From the NCBI GenBank assembly GCA_905221605.1, contig CAJNDS010001247.1:659495-709051 (forward strand): a stretch of 49,557 nt of DNA. Direction: 5' to 3'. This document shows, piece after piece, positions 31,118 to 40,387 of the stretch. The position numbers and the translations under genes are program-made. The notes beneath the pieces were generated by a model. That model had not been told where the DNA came from. It ran no database searches and saw nothing but the letters and a program-made list of their open reading frames with translations. Every line of letters starts with the position of its first letter. Position 1 is the stretch's first letter. Origin of the DNA: Symbiodinium natans (lineage: Eukaryota > Sar > Dinophyceae > Suessiales > Symbiodiniaceae).

Positions 31118-34100
31118 TTACGTTCCAGCGGCCCGTTCCTCACCAAGGAACTCAGCATTCACCACCCAGCCATCCTTGAGGCAATGCTTGCAAAGCGTCT
31201 TAGCCCTGGGCTGTGAATATCGCAGAACATCACAATCACTGCTTGCGTGCATACAGTTCCCACCCACTGTTGTATACAAAGTGGCACTCGCCGGAATAAC
31301 CACCACTTTCTTGATCCACAGCCATTTATACAGCCGCCGAAAGAGGCACCATGTCAATTCCCAGAGTATGATTGCTGCCACCAAATACGCAACAAGGTCT
31401 GAATTGTTGATAACCATTTCAATACCTTGAGCCAGAACCATAACCGTAGATGTGTTGGCGATCTGGCACACCCCTTCTTCTGAGCAAAAGAAACCAGCAG
31501 CTGACACTTCTTCTCCACCTGTTGCCATCCCTTGCAGGGATGCAGCCACCATCATGACCGCCATTGCAAGAGAGGCCCTTTTCAAGTCAGTTCCTTGCAC
31601 CAACAGTTGGAGACCCCAAAGTGCCTTTTGCTTTGCATAAACCTGTCCACTCATCAATTTTGTCAACAGATCAGCAATCATATACTCACCACGAAGATGC
31701 GCTATCACCATGTAACCACGGTCCACCAGAGACCTGACCCCGGCTGCTCGAATTCTCAGGTGTCTTGTCCTCCAGCTTCCAGCAGGATATTGAATGATTG
31801 AGCACGTCGAAACCGAATCTGTATACAGCACGTTTTGCAGCGATTCTTCACCTGTTCCAACCACAGCGGCAATTATAGGGGTGCACGACTGAATCATCGT
31901 TGCTCCCTCTATGGACGCATGTAATTCAGCTTCAGCAGTACTTAACGCCACGGTTGATTGTCTCTGTGTTGCCCACATCACCGGACAATCACCCCAAACT
32001 ACCACCGCTCCTGAGTGGCTCTTTCCGTTTTCACCTGCTGCAAAGCTGGCATCCGCGTAAGACTCCACCACCTTGACGCCTCGCCCATAACGCAACACCT
32101 CATTCCTTTCTTTTTCGCATGTTGCGATTGCACCAAACGTCAGGCCTAACGTTGGAGTTGCAGCAAGGTATCGAAATACCTCCTCAGCCTTTTTAACCAC
32201 AAATCGCGGCCTTCGGGATGTCCACAAAGACAACTGGCTTGTGCAGAAAGCCAAATCAGGTCGAGTTTTGATTGCCACCCAGAGGAACTCCCCTACGGCA
32301 CCTGGAGCCGCTCGCAAGGAGGGAATATCCACCTCCTCTTCTTCACCTGGAGTTTCTTTCACCATTGGCAGGTTACTACCTTTTCCAGTTTCATCAATCT
32401 GATACCCTCTTCGATTCAGCAAATCTCTCACGAAGTCCTCCTGGTTGAGAAAGAAGCTGCCATTTCGATACCAGATTTGGACACCCAAAAACTTCAGGAA
32501 TCCATCACCACAGCCTGGACCACAGAACTCGGGTTCAGAAGTTTTCCACTCCTTCCTGATCTGTTCCAAGGCTTCCCGGAGCACTGTCATAGTCCCAGCC
32601 ATCAAAAAATCATCCACGTAAAGACCCATTGTCCCCACCAACTTGCTTACACCTTCCGGCTTCTCTTGCGCCATAATAAGAAACAGACTTGGGTCTGCGT
32701 TGGACCTCTGAAAGCTCATTGCTTGTCCATCCTTTGACACCCAAGACATGCCTTGAAGACGCTGGTCTCGCCACTCCACCCATGCTGCAGGACTTTCGGC
32801 CAAACCGTACAAGGCCTTCCTCACAATCCACCGCTCCTCTTTTGTGCAAAGACCCAATTTCACCGCCGCCCTTGGGGGCTGCACCACCACCAGACGCCCT
32901 TCTCTTTGCGCCCTATTCATCGGCGCCGTCAGAAAAGCTTTGGAAATGTCTAAGCCAGCGATGATCCACACCATATGTGCTGCGTGCCTCACTTGACACC
33001 TGAATGTAGTTGAATCTAAACCTGGAGCGTACAGCGAGTGACGACTGAGGGACCTTGGCCCTTCGTATTCTGTAGCTGCCGTTGACGAAATAAAGTTCCC
33101 ACATGCACAGATACGGGCACGCCTCCTCCCTGTCCCTTGCTTCCGGGTAAACACCACCAGACTGGGAACGTACTCAATCACCGGTGCATTAGGCTCTTCC
33201 GCCAATTTGTCCAACTTTTCTTGAGTTGTTGGTTCCACCACCTCCAACTCTTTAACCAAAGACTTCACCTCGTCCGACAATGATTCCCTCCACTTTTCCA
33301 GCTCTTGCATGGCTTCTTGTGTAGGAATCGTTTTTGTTTGCAGGAACTCAACCTCCTCTGCTGCCTCCAGCGCGGTATTTTCTTGTACCACTTGCTGAAC
33401 TTGAGCTGCTTTGACCAAAAACTTCGAGAGCTGTTCCTCAGCCCTTTTTGCTTTAACCAGCCATTCTCTAGTTTCTAATCCTTTTTCTTCATTCGACTCA
33501 TTGGCCGATCCATGGAACTCGTCCAAAATGCAACATTCCTGTTCAGCAATTAGGCGTCGAATACTCAAATGCTCCTCTAGAGCCCATTGATGCGCTTCGA
33601 ACACAGCGTAGTCGACTTCCTCTGCAAGGTCGTCCAGCGAGGTTTCTCTCAGCGTCATTTTTAACCATTTCCTTTTTTCACCTTCTTCAGCTTGTGGTTC
33701 CGGAAGAGGAAACTTGCATTGGAGAAGATAGCACCTATCCTTGTAGCTCAAACGCTCCATAAAAACAGGTGTGTACCCTGTCAAGGATACCCTGTTCCCT
33801 TTCCAAGGCATAGGACCATGCAGTTTTCTCGGAAAGAACGACATGAAGTTCCAGTGGATATCCACCAATTTTCCAGGTAAGACTTTCTTCCCATAGGATT
33901 GCTCCACCACTTCAGCTCCTTCCTCCAAAACCTTTTCATCCTCAACCCACAGCTGACCCTCTTTATAGTCACCAAAGCCACACACATAATTGCAGCAATG
34001 CTTTTCATTGTGACTATCCCTATGCAATGATACCGGAGCATTGCACGAGATCTGAAGAGCAGAAAATTTGGCTTCAGGATTGTGGTGCCTCACGAATGAT

Positions 34101-35107
34101 GCCAAATAACGACATAGCCATGGCCTTCGATGGGTCTCTTTTGTAATACCACACACTCCGCCATGAGTATAGTGGCCCAACACCAGAGCTCGCGTACTTG
34201 TGCACCAATTGTTGATACCACCTCTCCGATTCACCCTCTTTGGGTATACAATCCCTTCCAAAAGCTCCTCACAGTCCACGTAATCATACATAGACCTTTC
34301 ATACATTGACTTGGCTTTTTGCTCTTCTTTCTCCAATTGTGTTCCATCCTCGGCAGTCTCACTTTTGCAGACCAAATAAGCATTTTCATGAGGAGAACAG
34401 CAAGTCGGCCAATACTCATCACCAGGAACATTGTCCTCAACATCTGCATTTTCTTCCAGCTCCCCCAGACCCTGCATGTCATCCTCGAAAATTTCTAAGG
34501 GCGGACTCTCCCCCCGCTTGCGAAGCAAGCGCAAGGAGCCCACATGACCACGCAGTGAAGAGGCCGGGCTTTTTTTCTTTAACCGATGGCGAGCTGGAGG
34601 ATCGCGAGGCGGAGGTAAAGGAGGACCTTCCTCATCAGCGAACCGAAGCGCTGGTTTTTTCCCCTTGAGACGATGCTCCGGAGGAGAAGGCTCCTGTTCT
34701 TCTACCACCCCTTCCAGCTCCAATGCAGGCGGTTCCTTTATATTGGAAAAAATCGTAGTGCAGGGAAATAACACCAGTTCATCCGGATCCTTTGCAGTCC
34801 CTTGAGCTTCCACCCAATAACCACCAGGTAGGTCATCGCATGGACCCAAAAGAAGCGCGGGCTGCGTACGGTCGACCCATTGCCGACCTTTCTTTGTTCC
34901 ATCCGGACCCAGCAACTCCCACGGACGACGCTTGACTTGAATTTGAGCACCAAAGGGAAGCAATGCTTTCGGTTTCAACCCCAACTCCCTTTCAGCTTTC
35001 TGCCACCGTAACATTGACCAATGGCGAGCAGCCAGTGCCCAGAACGCCGGCCCGAGTCGCGCCTCCTTTAAGAGCGACCTGACACACGTTTGAATAGACC
35101 TACACAT
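31118..35107 (-). CDS. Retrotransposon polyprotein, integrase C-end, 2OG-oxygenase-like domain, RT, RNase H, C-terminal extension
   Basis: 1,329 aa; the ATG at 35107 is probably not a real start, since the first residues continue integrase after a frameshift. Residues 1-120 are the integrase C-domain. Residues 300-450 look like a Fe(II)/2-oxoglutarate dioxygenase: H362-x-D364 in LHRDSHNE, G-Q-LWVED at 384-390, distal H430 and R439. Residues 480-640 are Glu/Lys-rich and probably coiled coil. Reverse transcriptase covers about 640-900: D720 in GLDISKAF, KALYGLAESP at 764-773, and YVDDFL at 830-835. RNase H follows: D1019 in YADASF, STAEAE at 1056-1061, D1097 in YTDS, and ADLLTKLM. After RNase H there are about 170 more residues, with a hydrophobic stretch at 1237-1256 and a Cys/His cluster (C1285, H1287, C1292, C1306, C1309). 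The role of that tail is unknown. Confidence 0.94.
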   Translation of the reverse strand: MCRSIQTCVRSLLKEARLGPAFWALAARHWSMLRWQKAERELGLKPKALLPFGAQIQVKRRPWELLGPDGTKKGRQWVDRTQPALLLGPCDDLPGGYWVEAQGTAKDPDELVLFPCTTIFSNIKEPPALELEGVVEEQEPSPPEHRLKGKKPALRFADEEGPPLPPPRDPPARHRLKKKSPASSLRGHVGSLRLLRKRGESPPLEIFEDDMQGLGELEENADVEDNVPGDEYWPTCCSPHENAYLVCKSETAEDGTQLEKEEQKAKSMYERSMYDYVDCEELLEGIVYPKRVNRRGGINNWCTSTRALVLGHYTHGGVCGITKETHRRPWLCRYLASFVRHHNPEAKFSALQISCNAPVSLHRDSHNEKHCCNYVCGFGDYKEGQLWVEDEKVLEEGAEVVEQSYGKKVLPGKLVDIHWNFMSFFPRKLHGPMPWKGNRVSLTGYTPVFMERLSYKDRCYLLQCKFPLPEPQAEEGEKRKWLKMTLRETSLDDLAEEVDYAVFEAHQWALEEHLSIRRLIAEQECCILDEFHGSANESNEEKGLETREWLVKAKRAEEQLSKFLVKAAQVQQVVQENTALEAAEEVEFLQTKTIPTQEAMQELEKWRESLSDEVKSLVKELEVVEPTTQEKLDKLAEEPNAPVIEYVPSLVVFTRKQGTGRRRARICACGNFISSTAATEYEGPRSLSRHSLYAPGLDSTTFRCQVRHAAHMVWIIAGLDISKAFLTAPMNRAQREGRLVVVQPPRAAVKLGLCTKEERWIVRKALYGLAESPAAWVEWRDQRLQGMSWVSKDGQAMSFQRSNADPSLFLIMAQEKPEGVSKLVGTMGLYVDDFLMAGTMTVLREALEQIRKEWKTSEPEFCGPGCGDGFLKFLGVQIWYRNGSFFLNQEDFVRDLLNRRGYQIDETGKGSNLPMVKETPGEEEEVDIPSLRAAPGAVGEFLWVAIKTRPDLAFCTSQLSLWTSRRPRFVVKKAEEVFRYLAATPTLGLTFGAIATCEKERNEVLRYGRGVKVVESYADASFAAGENGKSHSGAVVVWGDCPVMWATQRQSTVALSTAEAELHASIEGATMIQSCTPIIAAVVGTGEESLQNVLYTDSVSTCSIIQYPAGSWRTRHLRIRAAGVRSLVDRGYMVIAHLRGEYMIADLLTKLMSGQVYAKQKALWGLQLLVQGTDLKRASLAMAVMMVAASLQGMATGGEEVSAAGFFCSEEGVCQIANTSTVMVLAQGIEMVINNSDLVAYLVAAIILWELTWCLFRRLYKWLWIKKVVVIPASATLYTTVGGNCMHASSDCDVLRYSQPRAKTLCKHCLKDGWVVNAEFLGEERAAGT

Positions 35108-36282
35108 GCTTCAGCGCGCCCATTTGTTTGCGGGACTCCAGGATCACCAGTGGTCCTATATATCAGACGAGTTTCACAAAAGGACCGGAAGCGTGCATTG
35201 ACAAACTCCCCCGCTCGATCTGAGTGGATTCTCAACACCGGACACCCATGTCTCTGCAAGCGCACCATCATTCTTTGAACCGCCGACAAAACAGTTGTTT
35301 GCTGTTTATCCACAATCGGCTCCACCATAACGAAGTTGATCATACGGACAGGTTGGCTCAAATGGTCCTTCAGTTCCTTCCAGGATTTTTCAGAAGCTTG
35401 GATTTTCAACACCTCTGCCTCCAGAACTGGTGCAGGTTCCACCGGCGCAGAGTCTTCCTCCTCGAAGTTCGCGACTGCATCGCCTAACCATTCTCCAACA
35501 CCAGCACCTTCATCTGCCACCTGATCTTCCACCTCATCCGCATCTTCCTCCTTTTCCAGAGGGCGACCCACATTGGGATCCAACATTGGAAATTGATACA
35601 CACCAATAACAGCGTGTCGTGGCTTCTGCTGGTGAGCATCCTTGGAACACTTATATGGACCCGCTAAGTCCAATGATAAAGTGTAAGCATCCCCGTGCTT
35701 CCGCCTCAAATGGCGACGCTCCTTCCCAGCGGCAGACACACAGATTTGACAATCACGTCTGAAAGGAATATGCCCCCTTAGGCAATGGTCACGGAAAGCT
35801 CGCTCCTCCGTTGTCAGCCTCCGTAACGTCCCTTCTCGTTCTTCCTTTTTTAACACCATAGCTTCCCGCTCAGCATCGCTCTCATGCAACCATTGTGCCG
35901 ACCTGTGACGTATTCTTTTAACCAATCCAAACGCCCATCGCGCCCATATGGAGGACTGTCCAATACGTTCTTCCAGGGTAGAAGCGAATGTTGCCGACCA
36001 CGGAACAACCACGCGAACCTGTTCCAACGATTCCCATAGTTCCATATCAGACACCAGGAAAGTCGTAGGTTTCACCAGAGCATGTCCCAATGCTCCTTGA
36101 TCAAAATGTGCAGCGTGCATTCCATAACGCTCACAAAAGCTTTTCACCTCTGGCCAACTCCAGAAGGTAGGGCTTGAGAACCCTTCCTGAGCACCATCCA
36201 CCAGATCCTCAGCACTCAAGACCGTTTCGCCGTTCTGAGAGAAATCTTTCCCTATGAGTTCAGGGTCCCCAGGACTTTCCAT
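35068..36282 (-). CDS. Retrotransposon polyprotein, end of DNMT-like domain and integrase
   Basis: 404 aa, in the same frame as the upstream Gag part; open back to the TGA at 36322. It starts inside the methyltransferase-like domain: VFFGMESPG matches the position of motif VI (ENV in C5 methyltransferases), and FDQGALGH with KPTTF follows at residues 60-74. Integrase comes next: a zinc-binding N-domain (H166, H171, C178, C181) and a catalytic core with D205 (LDLAGPY), D355 (HSDRAGEF) and E391 (QTNGRAE). D355 to E391 leaves 35 residues between, the classic D,D(35)E spacing. An acidic insert (about 235-295) sits inside the core. The frame ends after FKRVSGRS, while the next frame continues the integrase, so a -1 shift or one-base indel lies near 35080-35100. 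Confidence 0.92.
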   Translation of the reverse strand: MESPGDPELIGKDFSQNGETVLSAEDLVDGAQEGFSSPTFWSWPEVKSFCERYGMHAAHFDQGALGHALVKPTTFLVSDMELWESLEQVRVVVPWSATFASTLEERIGQSSIWARWAFGLVKRIRHRSAQWLHESDAEREAMVLKKEEREGTLRRLTTEERAFRDHCLRGHIPFRRDCQICVSAAGKERRHLRRKHGDAYTLSLDLAGPYKCSKDAHQQKPRHAVIGVYQFPMLDPNVGRPLEKEEDADEVEDQVADEGAGVGEWLGDAVANFEEEDSAPVEPAPVLEAEVLKIQASEKSWKELKDHLSQPVRMINFVMVEPIVDKQQTTVLSAVQRMMVRLQRHGCPVLRIHSDRAGEFVNARFRSFCETRLIYRTTGDPGVPQTNGRAEACVGLFKRVSGRS

Positions 36283-36321
36283 GCCAAAGAAGACAGAAAT
36301 CCCATTGATGACTTCAGCAGT

Positions 36322-39300
36322 TCAACACCTTGAATGCACCGCCACGTCATATAGGAAAAGCATCTTCAGAAGTAAAACACCATCCTTTTGAGCTAATTCT
36401 TGATGTGGCCAAGGAAGACTCTTTAATCCCAACCGTTCAGGCCCACAGCGCCGGCGTAATACAGGTGGACCACCGTCTTCACCTCTCAACCTTGACACTG
36501 TCCTGCATGGAGGTCCTCCAACCACAGCAACCACCTTTCCTTCAGCCGCCAGATGCAGAAGATACTTCCAGACGCTCGAATTATGTAGGTCACCGCCTTT
36601 CTTCAAATCCAGCTCCAGTACCTCCACATCCCGACTGGGAAAATGCCATTTTTGTTTTCCCGAAAATAGGTGTACCACCACCCTTTTTGCTCGTGCCAGC
36701 CGTCTCCTTTTATGACGGTTGAAAGGCAACGCCGCAATATCTCCACGTGGCAACAGCTCCATCAGCATATTTTCTGGTATATCCCCATAATACCACCGAA
36801 GAAACCGCCAGCATGCCTGGACGAACTCCTCCTCATTCGCTGACGCTGTCCGCGCTGCGCTTTGCAACGACGCTTTTACAGCCACCTCGTTGTCCGTATT
36901 CGGACACCCTTGAACCATACGTGCCACCTTCAATGCTTGCTTTGGTGAACACCAATCCATTTCATCAATGATCTGAAGCGCCACCTCCTTTTCCAAACAA
37001 GGGCACCCATTCAGATCACGAACGCGAAGTTCCCCCAGAACAGGATGTGAGGCTGTGCACTTGCCACCACGCCACTGAACTCTGAGACCAACCAAGGCGC
37101 TCGCTTTGCCAATTGGCACTAGTGGATCTACCATTTCAGGAGTTACCAGGGTCCCACCTGGGGTAATACACATCTCCCGAGATCCAACAGCTAAAGACAC
37201 CAACACCTTTTGCTGCGGAAGCTGTTCTCCAGGACGAAGTGATCTGAGAGGATGTGATGCTCCCGAGTCCAACATGCCCATTCCCGAACACTCATTGGTG
37301 TCAGAAACCCTGGCCACATGTAGAACGCATACTCCTCGGCCTTCTCCCTGCTTCGGCAACAACGTGGCATCCGACGAACCGACTCCACAGTCCGCCCTTC
37401 CATTCCTCCATTGAGAATGGGACAAAGACGCACGCTGCCTTTCAGCATGCAAAACCATTTTCTCAGCTGTTTTGTAATCCATAACCAAACAGCCATGTTC
37501 AAACCACAAGAGCTGGTCCAGCGAAGATTTTGCACTCACGTGACACATCCCATTGATCACGGTGAGGTTCGCCCCAAACTCCAAAATCAACCAGAGAGGG
37601 ATAATCAGGGGCCCATTGTCTTCCCTAATCAACGTCCCTTCCTCTGTAATCCTCATTGTCACACCACCAAGCGCGCTTTGCACCATAACAGTAGTGTCGG
37701 GTAAACATTCCCATGGAAAAAGCGTCCGCACAAGATGTGTAGCAGCTGTATCCACCAACGCCACTCTCCCTTCCTGCTGAAACAATCCAGAGTCACATAA
37801 CATTCGAACACTGGGATCCCCGCTTGATGCTGACTGCGCTGATGACAGCTTCATAGATTTCAGCACTTCTAACGCTTCAGCAAGGACCTGATTGGGTGTT
37901 GATGGTGATGAGGGACTTGCAGAACCTTTATCCAATCCCGCATTAGCCGTCTCATCTCCCGCTTCAGCCACTTCTGCCTTTTTGGCATTTCCCCATTTTG
38001 CACCTTTGCCGCCCTTTCCCCCTTTGGGAGAATTCCCTTTAGATCTATTCCTTTCAGGATTTGAGTCCGCATTGGAACTTGCACCTTCCTTGTATGGACA
38101 CTGCGGCTGTAAATGGCCAACGGCCCCACATTCAAAACATCTTCCACGCTCCAGGGAGTCCTTGTCATGGCGAAATTTGCAGCGTGATCCGAACTTGCAG
38201 CCTGCTTCTGTCTTTCCATATATCCAACAGAAAGGACGTTCACCATCTCCGCTGTACCTTTTTCCTTTCCCTTTGCCTTTGTCACCCTCCTCCGTCTCGT
38301 CACCAGTTCCCTTTTGGGCCTTGTTTAACCTGGCCCTTTTCTTGGCGTCCGAGTCCTGCTTCACCTCTTGTTCACCAGCACTATGCAATAGCAGTTCAAA
38401 CTCTGCCTGTAACATTTCAGCTAGTTGTGTCGCAGTTTCAGAGGTCGGCGAGTAGTCCACCCCCAATTTCTCCCGAAAGGATGCCACTCTGAAATGCACC
38501 GTAGGGTGTTTTGCCAGCAACGCGGATGATAAAGCATCCAATCCCTTGATAAGCAAGGTAGCGTCCGGCTCGGATGCTCGCAGCTCCCTTAATCGGGAAC
38601 GCCATTGCGCCCATTGTCGCACTCCCTTAATAGCCTCTGAGATCGAGGTTGCTGAGGATGGCTGCACCAAGAAGTTTAACATTGTGCTGCGCTCGTTTGC
38701 TCCACCTGGTTGGTAGACTGTCAGCAACTTGTAAAATATCATCACCGACCCCAACATTCGAGTGGAAACGATCTCGGTCTTCAATCTCTCTGGAATCGCC
38801 TGTAGCAGCAAAGACACCGCTCTCTGCTCCAACAAAACATGCACAGTTCGAACCCCCTTGAGCCCTTCCAGCTCAGCCTTGATGCCCAACCCTTCCAGCG
38901 GAGAGACACTCAACCATTTGGCGTACGCTTCATACGCCTTTGTATAGACGGATTGCCACCACACTCTTCCTGTATCTGTCAGCGAAGACAACATTGGTTC
39001 GATCATTGCGATCCAATCACCTAGTGCCGTCGGATTGCTTGGTGTGTAGTCTGCCAAAGTAGGAAGGCTCATCACATGCTTCCCAAGAGCCTCCGGACGT
39101 TCAGTTCCAGAACTATCACCAATGTTTGGCATACCACGTGGCACCACCGCTCCAGGAGGTAAGCTGACCCTTCCACCAGGCCCTTGAGGCAGTCCATGTC
39201 CCATTCCGGGCGTAAAAACTGTGAGCGGAACCTTTTCTAATTCCAACTTCCCAGCAATCATTTTCCACCGATATGGAACATCATCCACCATTGTATATCC

Positions 39301-40368
39301 ACCCGATCCTGCTGAGTTCTCTTGCGTCGAAGTTTCCCGAGCTGAAACAAAACCGGGCTGATTTCCCAACAGTGCGGCAGAACCATCAACGCCTGACGGC
39401 AAGGAAGTAATCGGAACATGTGTTAAACCAGGCGGTCCACTTGCATATCCACCACTTGCAGAACCTCCCATGGGGTAATTCAATGGAGGCAATCTGGAGG
39501 GTTTCTTCCCTTCAGTTACGTGCATCATTGGCACTTCTTTCTCATCCTCCACGTGAACATCCCCTTTCCTGGGCTCAGGCAAGGGTTGAAGGTCACAACC
39601 CTTTGGAAGGTCGTAGCCCTCAATCGGCAGCCATGTCCCATCAGGCAACACAGTCCAGAAACCACCCATACCATCAGTGTAGAAAACTTGTCCTGGCAGG
39701 TACTGCTTCTCTGGAGTCATTCCCAAAGGATATGCAGCATTTGCGTCCACCACTCCAGTGCTCCGTGCTCTCGAAGCTGACCCAGATGCAGCAGAGGTAT
39801 AGCTTTTCTCCTCCACCCGATGCAACCTGTTCCCCAGCTCCTTTGTTTGCACAAGCAACTCTTTCAGCGCACGCTTTACCACCGCCATATCTTCACCTTG
39901 TTCTTCACCACTCAGATCAGGAATAAGCTCTTCCTCGCCTTGTGTCTCACCAATATTACCTCTTTCCATCTGGCCCATTAAACCTGACGATGGCCTCTCA
40001 GCTGGTGCAGGTTCCCGATCCCGAAGTTCTGGCAACGACGGTGGCCTTCTTGTTTCTTCACCACTTCTATCCCCTCCGCTCGCAGGGAGACTTGCTGGCC
40101 TTGATTGCCTCAGTCTCATTTCTTCATGAGCCCGCTCGCTCCAGAAAGGATTCGCTGCTGGAACCGGAACCACTTCGTTTTCCACCTGAGACGTTGGTTG
40201 TATCATTGCAACCTCCCTACCATCTGTCAGCGCTTGTACCATTTGTTGTCGTTCTTCACCCCCATCACCACGATTTTCTTCGGCATCATTGGCCGCCGAT
40301 AATGGTCCAGGTTCAGATCGACGCCGCATCATATCCATGGCACCAAACAAAGATAAAATCTTAATCAA
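36322..40368 (-). CDS. Retrotransposon Gag, two protease-like domains and start of a DNMT-like domain
   Basis: 1,348 aa. Residues 1-430 are Pro/Gly/Ser-rich; 430-680 look like a helical Gag capsid region. A CCCH zinc finger follows (C714, C724, C730, H734; spacing 9-5-3) and then a retroviral CCHC knuckle (C744, C747, H752, C757). Two related protease-like domains come next: VDTAATHLVR at D873 and MLDSGASHPLR at D1034. Only the second keeps the D-S-G-A active-site form. From about 1225 a DNA cytosine-methyltransferase-like fold starts: motif I (VVHLFSG, 1231-1237) and motif IV (GGPPC, catalytic-type C1288). The frame stops at TGA 36322-36324, 13 codons before the ATG of the next frame, which is in phase, so this is one polyprotein split by a stop. 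The ATG at 40338 (GCCATGG) has better start context than 40368. Confidence 0.93.
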   Translation of the reverse strand: MIKILSLFGAMDMMRRRSEPGPLSAANDAEENRGDGGEERQQMVQALTDGREVAMIQPTSQVENEVVPVPAANPFWSERAHEEMRLRQSRPASLPASGGDRSGEETRRPPSLPELRDREPAPAERPSSGLMGQMERGNIGETQGEEELIPDLSGEEQGEDMAVVKRALKELLVQTKELGNRLHRVEEKSYTSAASGSASRARSTGVVDANAAYPLGMTPEKQYLPGQVFYTDGMGGFWTVLPDGTWLPIEGYDLPKGCDLQPLPEPRKGDVHVEDEKEVPMMHVTEGKKPSRLPPLNYPMGGSASGGYASGPPGLTHVPITSLPSGVDGSAALLGNQPGFVSARETSTQENSAGSGGYTMVDDVPYRWKMIAGKLELEKVPLTVFTPGMGHGLPQGPGGRVSLPPGAVVPRGMPNIGDSSGTERPEALGKHVMSLPTLADYTPSNPTALGDWIAMIEPMLSSLTDTGRVWWQSVYTKAYEAYAKWLSVSPLEGLGIKAELEGLKGVRTVHVLLEQRAVSLLLQAIPERLKTEIVSTRMLGSVMIFYKLLTVYQPGGANERSTMLNFLVQPSSATSISEAIKGVRQWAQWRSRLRELRASEPDATLLIKGLDALSSALLAKHPTVHFRVASFREKLGVDYSPTSETATQLAEMLQAEFELLLHSAGEQEVKQDSDAKKRARLNKAQKGTGDETEEGDKGKGKGKRYSGDGERPFCWIYGKTEAGCKFGSRCKFRHDKDSLERGRCFECGAVGHLQPQCPYKEGASSNADSNPERNRSKGNSPKGGKGGKGAKWGNAKKAEVAEAGDETANAGLDKGSASPSSPSTPNQVLAEALEVLKSMKLSSAQSASSGDPSVRMLCDSGLFQQEGRVALVDTAATHLVRTLFPWECLPDTTVMVQSALGGVTMRITEEGTLIREDNGPLIIPLWLILEFGANLTVINGMCHVSAKSSLDQLLWFEHGCLVMDYKTAEKMVLHAERQRASLSHSQWRNGRADCGVGSSDATLLPKQGEGRGVCVLHVARVSDTNECSGMGMLDSGASHPLRSLRPGEQLPQQKVLVSLAVGSREMCITPGGTLVTPEMVDPLVPIGKASALVGLRVQWRGGKCTASHPVLGELRVRDLNGCPCLEKEVALQIIDEMDWCSPKQALKVARMVQGCPNTDNEVAVKASLQSAARTASANEEEFVQACWRFLRWYYGDIPENMLMELLPRGDIAALPFNRHKRRRLARAKRVVVHLFSGKQKWHFPSRDVEVLELDLKKGGDLHNSSVWKYLLHLAAEGKVVAVVGGPPCRTVSRLRGEDGGPPVLRRRCGPERLGLKSLPWPHQELAQKDGVLLLKMLFLYDVAVHSRC

Positions 40369-40387
40369 CCCACAGGGAGCCTAATTT

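Noticed and set aside
31118-31630. Retroviral-type envelope gene
   Set aside because: The hydrophobic tail is fused to RNase H, with no signal peptide or glycoprotein features visible.
35068-35107. Programmed -1 frameshift between integrase parts
   Set aside because: No canonical slippery heptamer seen; a one-base indel is simpler, though not excluded.
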